Numbered from the stretch's first letter, positions 46,093 through 55,447 are shown. The stretch: 64,000 nt of DNA from Geomonas propionica (GCF_016458235.1 NZ_JAEMHK010000006.1:62001-126000), one strand, 5' to 3'. Notes: generated by a model not told the origin, from the sequence alone. Numbers and translations: made by a program.

Positions 46093-47378
46093 CGCTGTAC
46101 TACCCCCTCGAGAAGTTCATGGAAGCCGGGGAACGAGGTGGCGATGCAGTCGACGTCGGAGATCGTGGTCTCCCCCTGTGCGACCAGCCCTGCCACCATC
46201 ATGGACATAGCGATCCGGTGATCGCCGAAGCTGTCGGCGGCGCACGCCTTGAGGGCGGACACGCCGGTGATTTCCATGCCGTCCGGTGTCTCCACCACGG
46301 TGACCCCGGCCCGCTTGAGATTGTCGGCCATGGCCTTGATGCGGTCGGTTTCCTTGACCCGCAACTCCTCCGCGCCGCTCACCACGGTGGTTCCCTGGGC
46401 GAGAGCCGCCGCGATGCAGATGGCCGGGAACTCGTCGATGGCGCGCGGCACCACCTCGCCCGAGATCGCCATGGCCTTCAACTGCGCGTAGCGCACCCGG
46501 ATGTCCGCCACCGGCTCGCCGGTTTCGTCGCGCTCGTTCACAAGTTCCAGGTCCGCCCCCATCCCCTTAAGGATGTCGATGATGCCGGTGCGGGTCGGGT
46601 TGATGCCGACCCCCTTGATGAGCAGGTCCGCACCCGGGACGATGGACGCCGCCACCATGAAGAAGGCGGCGGAGGAGATGTCGCCGGGGACGACGATGTC
46701 GCGTCCGATCAGCTCGGCGCCGCCGCGCACCTTGACGCCGCCGGGAAAGGTCTCGACGTTGGCGCCGAACGCGCGCAGCATCCTCTCCGAGTGGTCGCGG
46801 GAGAGGTGCGGCTCGCGCACCACGGTCTCACCCTCCGCGTAAAGCCCCGCCAGCATGATGGCCGACTTGACCTGAGCGCTGGAAACCGGGGAGTCGTACT
46901 CGATCCCTTTCAGCTGTGAGCCCTGGATGGCGAGCGGCGCCTTTTCACCGCCGGCGCGGCCGCCTATGCGGGCGCCCATCTTGGAGAGCGGGCCGACCAC
47001 GCGCTTCATGGGGCGGGCGCGCAGGTACTTGTCGCCGGAGAGGACCGAAAAGAAGCTCTGACCAGCGAGAAGCCCGGTGAGGAGCCTCATCGAGGTGCCG
47101 GAGTTGCCGCAGTCAAGGACGTCGGTCGGCTCCTCGAGCCCGCGCAGCCCCTTGCCCACGATGGTCACCGTCTCGCCGTCGTCGTCGATCTGCACGCCCA
47201 TGGCGCGGAATGCCTCCAGGGTTGCGAGGGCGTCCTCGCCGCGCAGGAAACCCGAGACCTTGGTCACGCCGTTGGCGATGGAGCCGAACATGATGGAGCG
47301 GTGCGATATCGACTTGTCGCCCGGGACGCGGATCTCGCCGCGCACACTCTTGGCGGGTTTAACGGTGTAGCTTTGCAT
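46089..47378 (-). CDS. aroA: 5-enolpyruvylshikimate-3-phosphate synthase
   Basis: Shikimate pathway: shikimate-3-phosphate plus PEP gives EPSP. The 429-residue product has RVPGDKSISHRSIMFGSIA, LDCGNSGTSMRLLTGLLAGQ and the C-terminal ESDR-type loop KETDRIKAMADNL. The AroA sequence around CGNSGTSMR, with Gly/Ala pattern typical of the class II-like bacterial enzymes, could differ in glyphosate response, but this was not assessed. It lies between tyrA (41 bp) and cmk (4-bp overlap). Confidence 0.97.
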   Translation of the reverse strand: MQSYTVKPAKSVRGEIRVPGDKSISHRSIMFGSIANGVTKVSGFLRGEDALATLEAFRAMGVQIDDDGETVTIVGKGLRGLEEPTDVLDCGNSGTSMRLLTGLLAGQSFFSVLSGDKYLRARPMKRVVGPLSKMGARIGGRAGGEKAPLAIQGSQLKGIEYDSPVSSAQVKSAIMLAGLYAEGETVVREPHLSRDHSERMLRAFGANVETFPGGVKVRGGAELIGRDIVVPGDISSAAFFMVAASIVPGADLLIKGVGINPTRTGIIDILKGMGADLELVNERDETGEPVADIRVRYAQLKAMAISGEVVPRAIDEFPAICIAAALAQGTTVVSGAEELRVKETDRIKAMADNLKRAGVTVVETPDGMEITGVSALKACAADSFGDHRIAMSMMVAGLVAQGETTISDVDCIATSFPGFHELLEGVVQR

Positions 47379-47419
47379 GAAACACCTCGTATTTTTTCAG
47401 CTCCGTCGGACGGCGGCCG

Positions 47420-48280
47420 CTAGAGAATGGCGTCCCGCTTCTGCTTGGAGTTCAGGAAGAAGGACTGCAGGCCGTCGGCATCTCCCTCGGCGACCAATGT
47501 GCGCAGTTTCTCCAGATACACGGAGAAAAAGTCCATCATCTCCAGGATCGCATCGCGGTTGGTAAGGGCGATGTCGCGCCACATGACCGGGTCCGACGAG
47601 GCGATGCGGGTGAAGTCCCGGAATCCGCCGGCGGAGAAGGAGAGCAGGTCGCCGCCGAAACGGTCGTAGCCGTCCACGGCGTTCACCAGCGAGTAGGCCA
47701 CCATGTGCGGCAGGTGCGAGATGGCGGCGACCACCAGGTCGTGCTGCACGGGATCCATGAGCGGCACGGTGGAACCGGCCACCTTCCAGAGTTCGACCAC
47801 CTTTTCCAGCGCCCTAGCATCGGTATTCGCGGTCGGGGTGACGATGCAGCGCCTCCCCACGTACAGGGTGGAAAAAGAGGCCTCGACGCCGGAGTGCTCG
47901 GTCCCGGCGATGGGATGCCCGCCGACGAAAAAGGTCCCTTCCCGCATGAGCGGTTCGCACGCGGTCACCACGCTTTCCTTGACGCTGCCGCCGTCGGTGA
48001 CGATGCAGCCGGGAGCAAGGTAAGGCGCAATCTCCGCGACCACCTTCGGTATGGTGCAGACCGGAGTGGCCACGAAGACCAGATCGGCCCCGGCGACCCC
48101 TTCCCTGGCGTCGGTGGTGTAGCTGTCCAAAACGCCCAATTCGACGCCGCGCCTCAGGTTCGCTTCGCCGCGCCCGATGCCGACCACCTCGTCCACAGCC
48201 CCCTTCTCACGCAGGACGCGGGCCAGGGATCCGCCTATCAGGCCGACGCCGATTACGGCCAGCTTCTTGAACTGGACCAT
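47420..48280 (-). CDS. tyrA: Prephenate dehydrogenase
   Basis: NAD(P)-dependent oxidative decarboxylation of prephenate (or arogenate) in tyrosine synthesis. The 286-residue protein is the short TyrA without chorismate mutase. It has the Rossmann motif IGVGLIGGSLARVLR, ADLVFVATPV, and VGGHPIAGTEHSGVEA with the catalytic His, and ISHLPHMVAYSLVNA. There is no C-terminal ACT domain, so feedback control would differ from ACT-containing TyrA. It follows pheA by 13 bp. Confidence 0.96.
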   Translation of the reverse strand: MVQFKKLAVIGVGLIGGSLARVLREKGAVDEVVGIGRGEANLRRGVELGVLDSYTTDAREGVAGADLVFVATPVCTIPKVVAEIAPYLAPGCIVTDGGSVKESVVTACEPLMREGTFFVGGHPIAGTEHSGVEASFSTLYVGRRCIVTPTANTDARALEKVVELWKVAGSTVPLMDPVQHDLVVAAISHLPHMVAYSLVNAVDGYDRFGGDLLSFSAGGFRDFTRIASSDPVMWRDIALTNRDAILEMMDFFSVYLEKLRTLVAEGDADGLQSFFLNSKQKRDAIL

Positions 48281-48293
48281 TGCTAGTCCCTCC

Positions 48294-49373
48294 TCACTGA
48301 CGCGCCCGGGGGTACGAGCCCAGCACCTTCACGAACTGGCAGCAGGTGGACAGATCCTGCACCGCCTCGCCGACGGCAGGGTCCGAGATGTGCCCGGAGA
48401 GGTCGAGATAGAAGATGTATTCCCAGGCCTTCTTCTTGAGGGGGCGGGACTCGATCTTGGAGAGGTTGATGCCGCGCTTGGCGAACGGCTCCAGCATCCG
48501 GTGCAGGATGCCCGGCTCGTCGCGCACCGAGAACATGAGCGAGGTCTTGTCATCGCTGCTGGCCTCGGCCATCTTGCGCCCGATGACCAGGAACCTGGTG
48601 AAGTTGTTCACCTGGTCCTCGATGCGGGCCTTGACGATCTTGAGGTTGTAAATGGAGGAGGCGTACTCGCTGGCGATGGCCGCCGCGGTGTAGTCCTCGG
48701 CCACGATCTGGGCGGCGAGCGTCGTGGAGGCAACGTCGACCAGCGGCACGTTGGGGAGGTTCTCGGCGAGCCACTTGCGGCACTGGGCCAAGGGCTGCGG
48801 GTGCGAGTAGACCTTCTTGATGTCCTCGAAGCGCCCGGTCCTGGAAAGCAGGAAGTGGGACACCTCCAAAAGGACCTCGGCGTTGATCTTCAGCTCGCTC
48901 TCCATGAACATGTCGAGCGTGTGCGAGATCATCCCCTCGGTCGTGTTCTCGACCGGGACCACGCCGTAGTACGCCTCGCCCTTCTCCACCGCCTCGAACA
49001 CGGCGGGGATGGAGCGCTCCGGCGACAGGGAAGCCGACAGGCCGAAGTGCTGCATGGCGGCCAGGTGGCTGAAGGTGGCGTTGGGCCCCAGGAAGGCGAC
49101 CTTCAACGGCTTTTCCAGCGCCAGCGACGCGGAAATGATTTCACGGAAGACGCCGTGCACCGCCTCGGCCGGGAACGGGCCCGGGTTCGCCGCGATAAGA
49201 CGTTCGTAGATCTCCCTCTCACGGCTGGGCACGTGGAAGTCGCTGCGGTTTTCGGTCTTCACCGCGCCGACCTGCATCACGAGTTTGGCCCGCTGGTTGA
49301 GAAGTTCCAGGATGCGATCGTCCACCGCATCTATTTCCTGACGGAGTTTTGCCAGAGTTTGCTTTTCTTTCAA
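48294..49373 (-). CDS. pheA: Bifunctional chorismate mutase / prephenate dehydratase (P-protein)
   Basis: Two steps of phenylalanine synthesis. The 359-residue protein has a chorismate mutase domain (about 1-90: LRQEIDAVDDRILELLNQRAK), a prephenate dehydratase domain (about 92-270: VAFLGPNATFSHLAA, VVPVENTTEGMI) and a C-terminal ACT domain (about 282-355) with the ESRP motif for phenylalanine feedback. The start is a TTG at 49373, eight to nine bases after AGGTGA; no in-frame ATG is nearby. First gene of the pheA-tyrA-aroA-cmk-ispH-(rpsA-ihfB) series, with a good promoter just upstream. Confidence 0.96.
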   Translation of the reverse strand: MKEKQTLAKLRQEIDAVDDRILELLNQRAKLVMQVGAVKTENRSDFHVPSREREIYERLIAANPGPFPAEAVHGVFREIISASLALEKPLKVAFLGPNATFSHLAAMQHFGLSASLSPERSIPAVFEAVEKGEAYYGVVPVENTTEGMISHTLDMFMESELKINAEVLLEVSHFLLSRTGRFEDIKKVYSHPQPLAQCRKWLAENLPNVPLVDVASTTLAAQIVAEDYTAAAIASEYASSIYNLKIVKARIEDQVNNFTRFLVIGRKMAEASSDDKTSLMFSVRDEPGILHRMLEPFAKRGINLSKIESRPLKKKAWEYIFYLDLSGHISDPAVGEAVQDLSTCCQFVKVLGSYPRARQ

Positions 49374-49423
49374 AGCTTTCGGTCACCTTTCAGGAGGGAT
49401 AGTGGCTTTTTGCGGAGCTGATA

Positions 49424-49452
49424 CTTATAAGGCACCCGTCGCAAATATGCAA
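49424..49452 (-). promoter_or_regulatory. Sigma-70 promoter of the pheA operon
   Basis: Minus-strand TTGCAT (49452-49447), 17-bp spacer, TATAAG (49429-49424), giving a leader of about 45 nt. Neither an attenuator-type leader peptide nor a T-box is visible. Confidence 0.7.
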
Positions 49453-49466
49453 CTTTTTTCTCTTTC

Positions 49467-50210
49467 TCAGGTTACCTCGGGGTGCGCCTCCGGATTCATC
49501 GGATTCATGCGGACCGCGAGCGAGAAGAGGTAGGGGTAGTCCTTTTGCAGGTGCGCCATGTAGGAGAGCCACTCCATGAGGAGGTTGGTGTGGGCACGTT
49601 TGATGTCGCCGCTCAGGTGATCCATGTCGCTGGCCGGCAGTCCGGTAAGGGAGCACCGGGCCTGGAGTTCCTCGATCAGGTGGAACACGGCCCAAAGGAG
49701 ATCAGTGAAGGATTCGTGCTCCAGGAGGTTCGGGTTCTCCATGAGCGACAGCATCACCCCCTTCTTCTCGGCCAGGAAGGCCCTGAGGGCGGCGAGGTCG
49801 CCGGAGCGGGAGTCGGGGCGGATCTCGTGTTCCTTGAGGAATTCCCGTGCCGCGCGGTAATCCTCCTCGTGCCAGCGCACCGTGACCCCCAGTTTCTGGG
49901 AGAGTTCCTTGCCGTCGGGGTAGAAGTCGTGCAGGTCCCGCAGCAGCGGCGAGCCGACCTCGCTGAAGAAGATGCCGATGACCATGTTCAGCTTCTTGAT
50001 CATCGCCTCGCGTTCGCGCTCCTTGAGCACGCGCTCGATCATCAGGGTCACAAAGAGGACGTAGACCGGGAGGAAGGCCACGTTGGACATGAAGTTGAAG
50101 CCGATCTCCTCGGCGCGGGGGAACAGGAAGTAGTCGCCCAGGTACAGGACCAGGGAGACCAGGAGCAGCAACCAGACGATGCGGTCCTTGGGCAGACGCA
50201 GAAATCTCAA
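49467..50210 (-). CDS. Membrane-anchored hypothetical protein
   Basis: Not assigned to a family. The 247-residue product has two hydrophobic segments near the N-terminus (about 11-28 and 38-55), then a soluble helical domain rich in charged residues (KEREREAMIKKLNMVIGIFF). The rest is probably cytosolic and all-helical, ending in HLQKDYPYLFSLAVRMNP. The TTG at 50210 is chosen because TAGGAGG lies 6 bp upstream; the longer frame begins in repeat sequence. It is upstream of pheA on the same strand, but pheA has its own promoter. Confidence 0.75.
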   Translation of the reverse strand: MRFLRLPKDRIVWLLLLVSLVLYLGDYFLFPRAEEIGFNFMSNVAFLPVYVLFVTLMIERVLKEREREAMIKKLNMVIGIFFSEVGSPLLRDLHDFYPDGKELSQKLGVTVRWHEEDYRAAREFLKEHEIRPDSRSGDLAALRAFLAEKKGVMLSLMENPNLLEHESFTDLLWAVFHLIEELQARCSLTGLPASDMDHLSGDIKRAHTNLLMEWLSYMAHLQKDYPYLFSLAVRMNPMNPEAHPEVT

Positions 50211-50260
50211 CGGGGACCTCCTAGAATCAAAAACGCAAGGCAAAAAGGCAGAAGGCTTTG

Positions 50261-50400
50261 TAACGCAAAGACGCAAAGCCGCAAAGAGAAGCTCTCAACG
50301 TACTGGAGGAAAAGAAAATACAGGGGGGTTCTTATACTGCCTTTCAGGGTAAAAGACAAGATTTTCGTTTTTCTTCGCGCCTTTGCGTCTTTGCGTTGAA
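50261..50400. repeat. Long imperfect hairpin with ACGCAAAG units
   Basis: The left arm AACGCAAAGACGCAAAG (50262-50278) is perfectly inverted as CTTTGCGTCTTTGCGTT (50381-50397), with further pairing around it and about 100 bp between. Units of 8 bases repeat within each arm. It fills most of the gap between the hypothetical membrane protein gene and the ABC permease gene ending at 50408. Confidence 0.85.
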
Positions 50401-50407
50401 AATGGGT

Positions 50408-51565
50408 TTACCCGATCCGCTTCAGGCCGTCGGCGATGCGGATGGTGGCGCCGCGCCAGGTGGGGAAGATACCGGAAACTACGCCGACGGAGAGGGCAGC
50501 CAGCAATTCCAAGAGGAGGGTTTCTCCGGAGACGCTGAAGTAGGGGAAAAACTGGGCCAGCTCAGTCTCTATCCAGCTTGCCGCCGGGAAGGTGGCGGCG
50601 ACACCAAGCAGGCCGCCGAGAAAGGAGATGATCACCGACTCGCCGAAGATGAGCCCAGCCAGGTGCCACCCCTTGAAGCCCAGGGTCTTCAGGGTGGCAT
50701 ATTCGCCGATGCGCTCCCGTGCGGTCATGGCCATGGTGTTGGCCGCTACCACCATGATGATGGCGATCACCATGTAGGAAACGATCTGTATCGCGATCAT
50801 AATCGCCTCGGTCATGGAGACAAACCCCATATGGAAGGCCTTTTCCGTTTCGGTCAGCGTCTCGGCCAGCGAGTTTTTGAAAAGCGAGTCGATGGCGAGC
50901 GCCACTTCCGAAGCGAGTTCCGGCTTTTTCACCCCCACGATGAAGTAGCCGACCTGGTCGGCACGCCTGGGCACGGTCTGGCGCATGGCTTCGTTCAGGT
51001 AATCCCAGTGGAATAGAAGGATGCGTTCCTCGGTCGCCTTCTCCCTGCCGTGATAGATGCCGCGCAGCACGAACTCCCACTGTCCCGGGTAGATGGTCCC
51101 CTTGAGCGTGATCAGGTCGCCGACCTTCCAACCGTAGGTCTTGGCGAGGCGCTGCCCGACGATGCATCCCTTGCGGTCCAGGAGAAAGTCGTTCTTCTCT
51201 TGGGGGGAGAGGGTGAACTCGGGGTAGAGCTCCATGTACCCCTTGGGCTCGATGGCGTAATTGGCGAAGAAGTTCTTCGGCTCCTTGTAGTAGGCGCCGA
51301 ACCAGCTGCCGTAGGAAACCGTGGTCACCCCGGGCACTCCGCGGATCCGCTCCAGGTAGGAGATGGGAAGCGGGAACACGAGGGAGATGGAGTTGCGGGT
51401 GACCAGGCGTGTGTCGGAGGCGTGCTCGGCGCCGGAGTACCAGAGGCCGACCAGGGTGCGCAACAGCCCGAAGGCGAGCACCGCCACGGCGATCCCCACC
51501 ACGGTCAGGACCGAGCGGAGCCGGTGCCGGAACAGATTCCTGAGGATGTATTTGAGGAGAAACAT
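50408..51565 (-). CDS. ABC transporter permease, MacB/FtsX type
   Basis: A 385-residue inner-membrane protein with one N-terminal helix (about 17-38), a large periplasmic MacB_PCD-type domain (about 45-260) and three C-terminal helices (about 275-375). The FtsX domain contains MTARERIGEYATLKTLGFKG. The start at 51565 (MFLLKYILRNLFRHRLR) fits the family; the ribosome binding site GGGGTG is weak. With the next permease, the ATPase and the HlyD-like protein upstream it makes a MacAB-like tripartite export system. The substrate is unknown. Confidence 0.92.
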   Translation of the reverse strand: MFLLKYILRNLFRHRLRSVLTVVGIAVAVLAFGLLRTLVGLWYSGAEHASDTRLVTRNSISLVFPLPISYLERIRGVPGVTTVSYGSWFGAYYKEPKNFFANYAIEPKGYMELYPEFTLSPQEKNDFLLDRKGCIVGQRLAKTYGWKVGDLITLKGTIYPGQWEFVLRGIYHGREKATEERILLFHWDYLNEAMRQTVPRRADQVGYFIVGVKKPELASEVALAIDSLFKNSLAETLTETEKAFHMGFVSMTEAIMIAIQIVSYMVIAIIMVVAANTMAMTARERIGEYATLKTLGFKGWHLAGLIFGESVIISFLGGLLGVAATFPAASWIETELAQFFPYFSVSGETLLLELLAALSVGVVSGIFPTWRGATIRIADGLKRIG

Positions 51566-51581
51566 CGACACCCCGAAACAA

Positions 51582-51713
51582 AAAGCTTTACCACAGAGGA
51601 CACAGAGGATCGCAGAGGTCACGAAGCAAAGGCAAGGACAGGGAAAACGGGGAAAACCCAGTCGTCTTCCTCTGAGACCTCTGTGGACCTCCGTGCCATC
51701 TGTGTTCCAGCTT
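51582..51713. repeat. Long imperfect hairpin with CACAGAGG units
   Basis: The left part contains ACCACAGAGGACACAGAGG and the right part the inverted form ACCTCTGTGGACCTCCG followed by TCTGTGTTCC. The outer arms AAAAGCTT / AGCTTTT also pair. It occupies the gap between the two permease genes of one operon. Confidence 0.8.
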
Positions 51714-52880
51714 TTAAGTGGCCCGCAGGGCCTCGACTATCTTCAGGCGCGAGGCGCGAAAGGCGGGCAGCACGCCGCCGACAAGACCCATGACGGCGGA
51801 AAAAAGCAGCGACTTCCAGACGATGCTCACGTTCAACGTGAAGGAAAAGGCCAACTCGGAAAACGAGGCCCAGTTCATGGTGGAAATGGTGATCAGCTGC
51901 ATGAAGGAGGCGGCAAAGAGGCCGAGGATCCCCCCGCAGAGCCCGAGCAGGAGCGCCTCCACGATAAACGCGGAGAGGATGCTCTTTCTCTGGAAACCAA
52001 GGGCGCGCAGGGTGCCGATCTCGGTGACCCGGTTGGCGACGGCGGCGTACATGGTGATGGTCGCCCCGATCACGGCGCCGATGGAGAAGACGACGGTAAG
52101 CACGAGCCCCAGGATGCGCAGAAACTTCGCCATCGCTTCGGACTGATCCAGGTAGTATTGGGTCTCTCGCTTGGCTTCCACGGTCAGCCGCGGGTCCGAC
52201 TCCACCCGCGCCTTGAAGGCGTCGAAGGCGGTGGTATCGCGCAACCGGAAGATGATGGAGGAATAGACCGGGCGGCGGAACGCCTGCATCATCTGGTCAC
52301 GGTCGCCCCAGATCTCGGAGGAGAATCCGGTGGCGCCCGCATCGAAGACGCCGACGACGCGCCAGTCGCGCATCCCGAAACGAAGCGTCTCGCCCATGCC
52401 GCACCCCTTGAAGCGACGCGACACGCTCTCTCCCGCGATGACCTCGGCGGAGCCGGGACGGGGCATGCGTCCCTCTTTCAGGCGAACGGCGGGGCGCAAC
52501 TCCAGCGATTCGGGGGTGATGCCGCGGATAATAACGTTGGCCGGCTTGTCCCCCACCCGCTTTTTCAGGTTGATCAGCACCACCAGTTCCTTGGCCAGAA
52601 GCGGCGTTCCGCCGGGACCGATGGCGATCTCGGGCTGGCTCTCCAGCAGTGACGCCTGATCTCGCTCCACGCCGCTTTGCACCTCGGAATTGGCGGACTT
52701 TCTCAGCAGCACCACGTTGTCGGGAGAGCCGGTCTGCACCAGGGTCTTTTGCAGCCCCTCGGTCAGCATCAGGGTGGCGGCGAAGACGAAGACGACGAGC
52801 CCCATGCCGCTCGCGGTGAGGACGGTGGTGAGACGCCGGGTCCAGAGGTTGCGGAAACTGTAGGAATAAGGGATGCCCAT
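51714..52880 (-). CDS. ABC transporter permease, MacB/FtsX type
   Basis: A 388-residue permease, second of the pair. It has an N-terminal helix (about 17-40), a periplasmic domain (about 45-265) and three C-terminal helices, with the FtsX motif VANRVTEIGTLRALGFQRKS. It shares topology with the permease ending at 50408 but only modest sequence, so the pair probably forms a heterodimer. Its ATG immediately follows the ATPase stop codon (no gap), showing cotranscription. Confidence 0.92.
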   Translation of the reverse strand: MGIPYSYSFRNLWTRRLTTVLTASGMGLVVFVFAATLMLTEGLQKTLVQTGSPDNVVLLRKSANSEVQSGVERDQASLLESQPEIAIGPGGTPLLAKELVVLINLKKRVGDKPANVIIRGITPESLELRPAVRLKEGRMPRPGSAEVIAGESVSRRFKGCGMGETLRFGMRDWRVVGVFDAGATGFSSEIWGDRDQMMQAFRRPVYSSIIFRLRDTTAFDAFKARVESDPRLTVEAKRETQYYLDQSEAMAKFLRILGLVLTVVFSIGAVIGATITMYAAVANRVTEIGTLRALGFQRKSILSAFIVEALLLGLCGGILGLFAASFMQLITISTMNWASFSELAFSFTLNVSIVWKSLLFSAVMGLVGGVLPAFRASRLKIVEALRAT

Positions 52881-53570
52881 CTAGGTCACGCTCAGTTCAC
52901 CCTTTTCCAGGTGCCGGATGATGTGGGCCTTCTCGGCGGCGCGCGGGTCGTGGGTGACCATGATGACGGTCTTGCCGAAGGCCTGCACCAGGCGATCCAT
53001 GAGCTGCAGAATCTCTTCGGCGGAGGCGCGGTCCAGGTCGCCGGTCGGCTCGTCCGCCACCAGGATTTCGGGATCGGTGACGATGGCCCGGGCGATGGCG
53101 ACCCTTTGTTGCTGGCCGCCGGAAAGCTGGGCGGGGTAGTGATCCATCCGGTCGGCGAGCCCGACCACGTTCAGGACCGCCTCGACGTGCTCGCGCCGCT
53201 CGCGCCGGTCCAGGTGAGTCAAAAGAAGGGGAAGCTCGACGTTCTCGAAAGCGGTGAGGACCGGGATCAGGTTGTAGAACTGGAAGATGAATCCGACGCT
53301 GCCGGCGCGCCAGCGGGCGAGGTCGCTTTCGCCGAGGCTGGTGATCTCGACGTCGGCCACCTGGATGGAACCTTGGTCGGCGCTGTCGATGCCGGCAATC
53401 AGATTGAGGAGCGTGCTCTTGCCGGAGCCGGAGGGCCCCATGAGGGCGACGAACTCGCCCCTGGCAATATCGAAATTGATTCCGGTGAGAACGGGGATCA
53501 CCTGGGTGCCCCGGCGGTAGGCCTTGGAGAGATTCCTGATCCGGACGATGGGCTCGCTGTTTTCCGCCAT
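52881..53570 (-). CDS. ABC transporter ATPase, MacB/LolD type
   Basis: A 229-residue nucleotide-binding subunit: Walker [14 protein letters not shown]-loop FIFQFYNL, signature [14 protein letters not shown], Walker [13 protein letters not shown] and the H-loop VTHD. All catalytic residues are present. It couples ATP hydrolysis to the two permeases downstream. It starts 2 bp after the stop codon of the HlyD-like gene. Confidence 0.96.
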   Translation of the reverse strand: MAENSEPIVRIRNLSKAYRRGTQVIPVLTGINFDIARGEFVALMGPSGSGKSTLLNLIAGIDSADQGSIQVADVEITSLGESDLARWRAGSVGFIFQFYNLIPVLTAFENVELPLLLTHLDRRERREHVEAVLNVVGLADRMDHYPAQLSGGQQQRVAIARAIVTDPEILVADEPTGDLDRASAEEILQLMDRLVQAFGKTVIMVTHDPRAAEKAHIIRHLEKGELSVT

Positions 53571-53572
53571 GA

Positions 53573-54790
53573 CTACTTTTCCGCCGTCTTGACGCGGCTG
53601 CCATCGCGCAGCTTGTCCAGCGGCTTGGTGGCGATGCGGTCGCCGGCCTTGACGCCGGAGCCGACCTCTACCATGTCACCGAGCTTTGCGCCCAGAACCA
53701 CCGGGGTAAGCGACGCTCGGTCCTGTACCACCTTGAAGACGTAGTTTTTGCCGTCCCGGTGCACGACGGCGGACGGCGGCAGGGCGACCCGAGGCGTTGC
53801 CTCGCCTTTTTTCAGCTCGCGCTCCAAGAAGGCAACCTTGGCGCTCATCTCGGGGAGAATGCGCTTGTCCTGGTCCAGGAAGCGCACCTTGACCATGACG
53901 CTCCCCTTGCTGCGGTCGGCCGTGGGGACGATGGTGTAGAGCGCGCCGCGGAAACGGACGTCGGGCAAGGCGTCGAGAAGAATCTCGCAGGGCTGGCCCA
54001 CCTTGACCTTGGCCAGGTTCGCCTCGGAGACGTCAGCCTCCACCTGCAGCGATCCCATGTCGGCCATGGTCACTACGGCGGCCTTGGCGTTGGCGGCGGC
54101 GGCCAGCGGCGAGACGATGTCGCCGACGTCGGCGTTCTTGGTGAGCACCACGCCGTCGAAGGGGGCGCGGATCAGGGTGTAGTCGAGGGAAGCCTCGGCT
54201 CCACCCAGGGCGCTTTGGGCTCCGTTTATGTTGGCCTGGGCTGCGGCCGCCGCGGCGACCGCGCGCTGGTAGCGCGCCTGGGCGGTATCAAAGTCGGCCT
54301 GGGCGATGATCCCCTGACCGATCAACTCTTTCGCGCGGGACAGGGCGCGGGCGGCGTCGGTCCGCTCCACCTTGGCCTGCTCCAGCGTGTCGCGGGCCGC
54401 TGAAAGCGCCGCCGCGGCCTGCCCTTTTTGGGCCGCCACGTCGCGGTTCTCCAGGCGGGCGAGCAACTGTCCCGCGCGCACCACGCTCCCCTCCTCCACG
54501 CCGAGCCACTCCAGCCTGCCGGTGGCCTTGGAGGCGACCGCCGCCTTTCTCTGGGCCACCACGTACCCGCTGGCGTTCAAAAGGGAGAAGGTCTGCGAGG
54601 GATACACGAGGGAAACGGTGGCGACTTCCACCTCGACGCTGCGCCTGCTCGCCAGGGTCCAGAGCCCCAGCACCAGGGCCAAAAGCACCAGCACCGTTAT
54701 CACCAGGGTGCGTCGCTTGCGCGGGGCGCCACCGCCTGGGGTGTAACGTTGCTTGTCGATGGTCAGTTTATTGAGGTCATCTTGTGCCAT
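53573..54790 (-). CDS. HlyD/MacA-type periplasmic adaptor protein
   Basis: A 405-residue membrane-fusion protein with one N-terminal membrane anchor (about 28-45). A lipoyl/barrel-sandwich half (LNASGYVVAQRKAAVASKATG) and a long helical hairpin rich in Ala and Gln (about 105-190) follow, then the second lipoyl half (YTLIRAPFDGVVLTKNADVGD), a beta barrel and a membrane-proximal domain. It would link the ABC permeases to an outer-membrane channel not encoded here. First gene of the four-gene efflux operon; DUF503 precedes it by 77 bp. Confidence 0.94.
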   Translation of the reverse strand: MAQDDLNKLTIDKQRYTPGGGAPRKRRTLVITVLVLLALVLGLWTLASRRSVEVEVATVSLVYPSQTFSLLNASGYVVAQRKAAVASKATGRLEWLGVEEGSVVRAGQLLARLENRDVAAQKGQAAAALSAARDTLEQAKVERTDAARALSRAKELIGQGIIAQADFDTAQARYQRAVAAAAAAQANINGAQSALGGAEASLDYTLIRAPFDGVVLTKNADVGDIVSPLAAAANAKAAVVTMADMGSLQVEADVSEANLAKVKVGQPCEILLDALPDVRFRGALYTIVPTADRSKGSVMVKVRFLDQDKRILPEMSAKVAFLERELKKGEATPRVALPPSAVVHRDGKNYVFKVVQDRASLTPVVLGAKLGDMVEVGSGVKAGDRIATKPLDKLRDGSRVKTAEK

Positions 54791-54867
54791 GCCCGGTCAC
54801 CCCGATTAGCGGATTCATAGAAGCGGAAGCTAACACATTTTGCAATGGGTGGGAAGCGACAATGCGG

Positions 54868-55149
54868 CTACAGCTCTTCGACCTGCAGGTCGATGATTTG
54901 CACATCCGGCCGCTCCGACACGAGCCAGTACTCCAGTTCCTGCAAAAGCTGCCGGGCGCGGGTGGCGCTGGAGGACACGGTGACGAAGCAGAGTTCGGCG
55001 TCAGCAGGTTGGTCGTTGAGGGCGCTCTCGGAACAGGCCACGTTGAACCGGTTGCGCGCACGCGCCAGCACACTCTTCACGATCGCCCTCTTCTCTTTGA
55101 GCGTGCGGCTTGGCAGTAACAGTCTCATCTGCAGCAATGCCACGTGCAT
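54868..55149 (-). CDS. DUF503 (YlxP-like) protein
   Basis: A 93-residue protein: MHVALLQMRLLLPSRTLKEK, RAIVKSVLARARNRFNVACSE and a final beta strand. YlxP-like proteins are usually encoded near infB/rbfA; here it is not, and lies instead ahead of an efflux operon. Function is unsettled. AAGGAGG lies 5 bp upstream of the ATG; the longer open frame runs into the repeat at 55244-55352. Confidence 0.9.
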   Translation of the reverse strand: MHVALLQMRLLLPSRTLKEKRAIVKSVLARARNRFNVACSESALNDQPADAELCFVTVSSSATRARQLLQELEYWLVSERPDVQIIDLQVEEL

Positions 55150-55243
55150 GGCGTCCTCCTTTGACAAAGACAATGCAGCGATTCTACCACATCGACTCCA
55201 CACAGAGCACGCCACACTGTCACTTAGAGTGTCCTGGAGCTTT

Positions 55244-55352
55244 CCCCCTCCCTGACCCTCCCCCTCCGGGGGCGGGAACTCATGCCCCCTCCCTCTCCAG
55301 GGGCAAGTACTCACCAGCCCCTCCCCCTGGAGGGGGGAGGTTGGGAGGGGGG
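55244..55352. repeat. Long CT/GA-rich imperfect hairpin
   Basis: The left arm CCCCCTCCCTGACCCTCCCC (from 55244) is inverted on the right as GGAGGGGGGAGGTTGGGAGG (from 55330), with an inner pair CCCCCTCCCTCTCC / GGGG around position 55290. It lies in the gap between DUF503 (minus) and the lipoprotein gene (plus). Confidence 0.8.
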
Positions 55353-55447
55353 AAGCAGTATACAGCTAGCTGGGTGGCACAAGCATTGTTGCATGTTGTC
55401 TTAGCTCGGCAAATTGAGTACACTGGCGCCCGCTAAACGGAGGTGTC

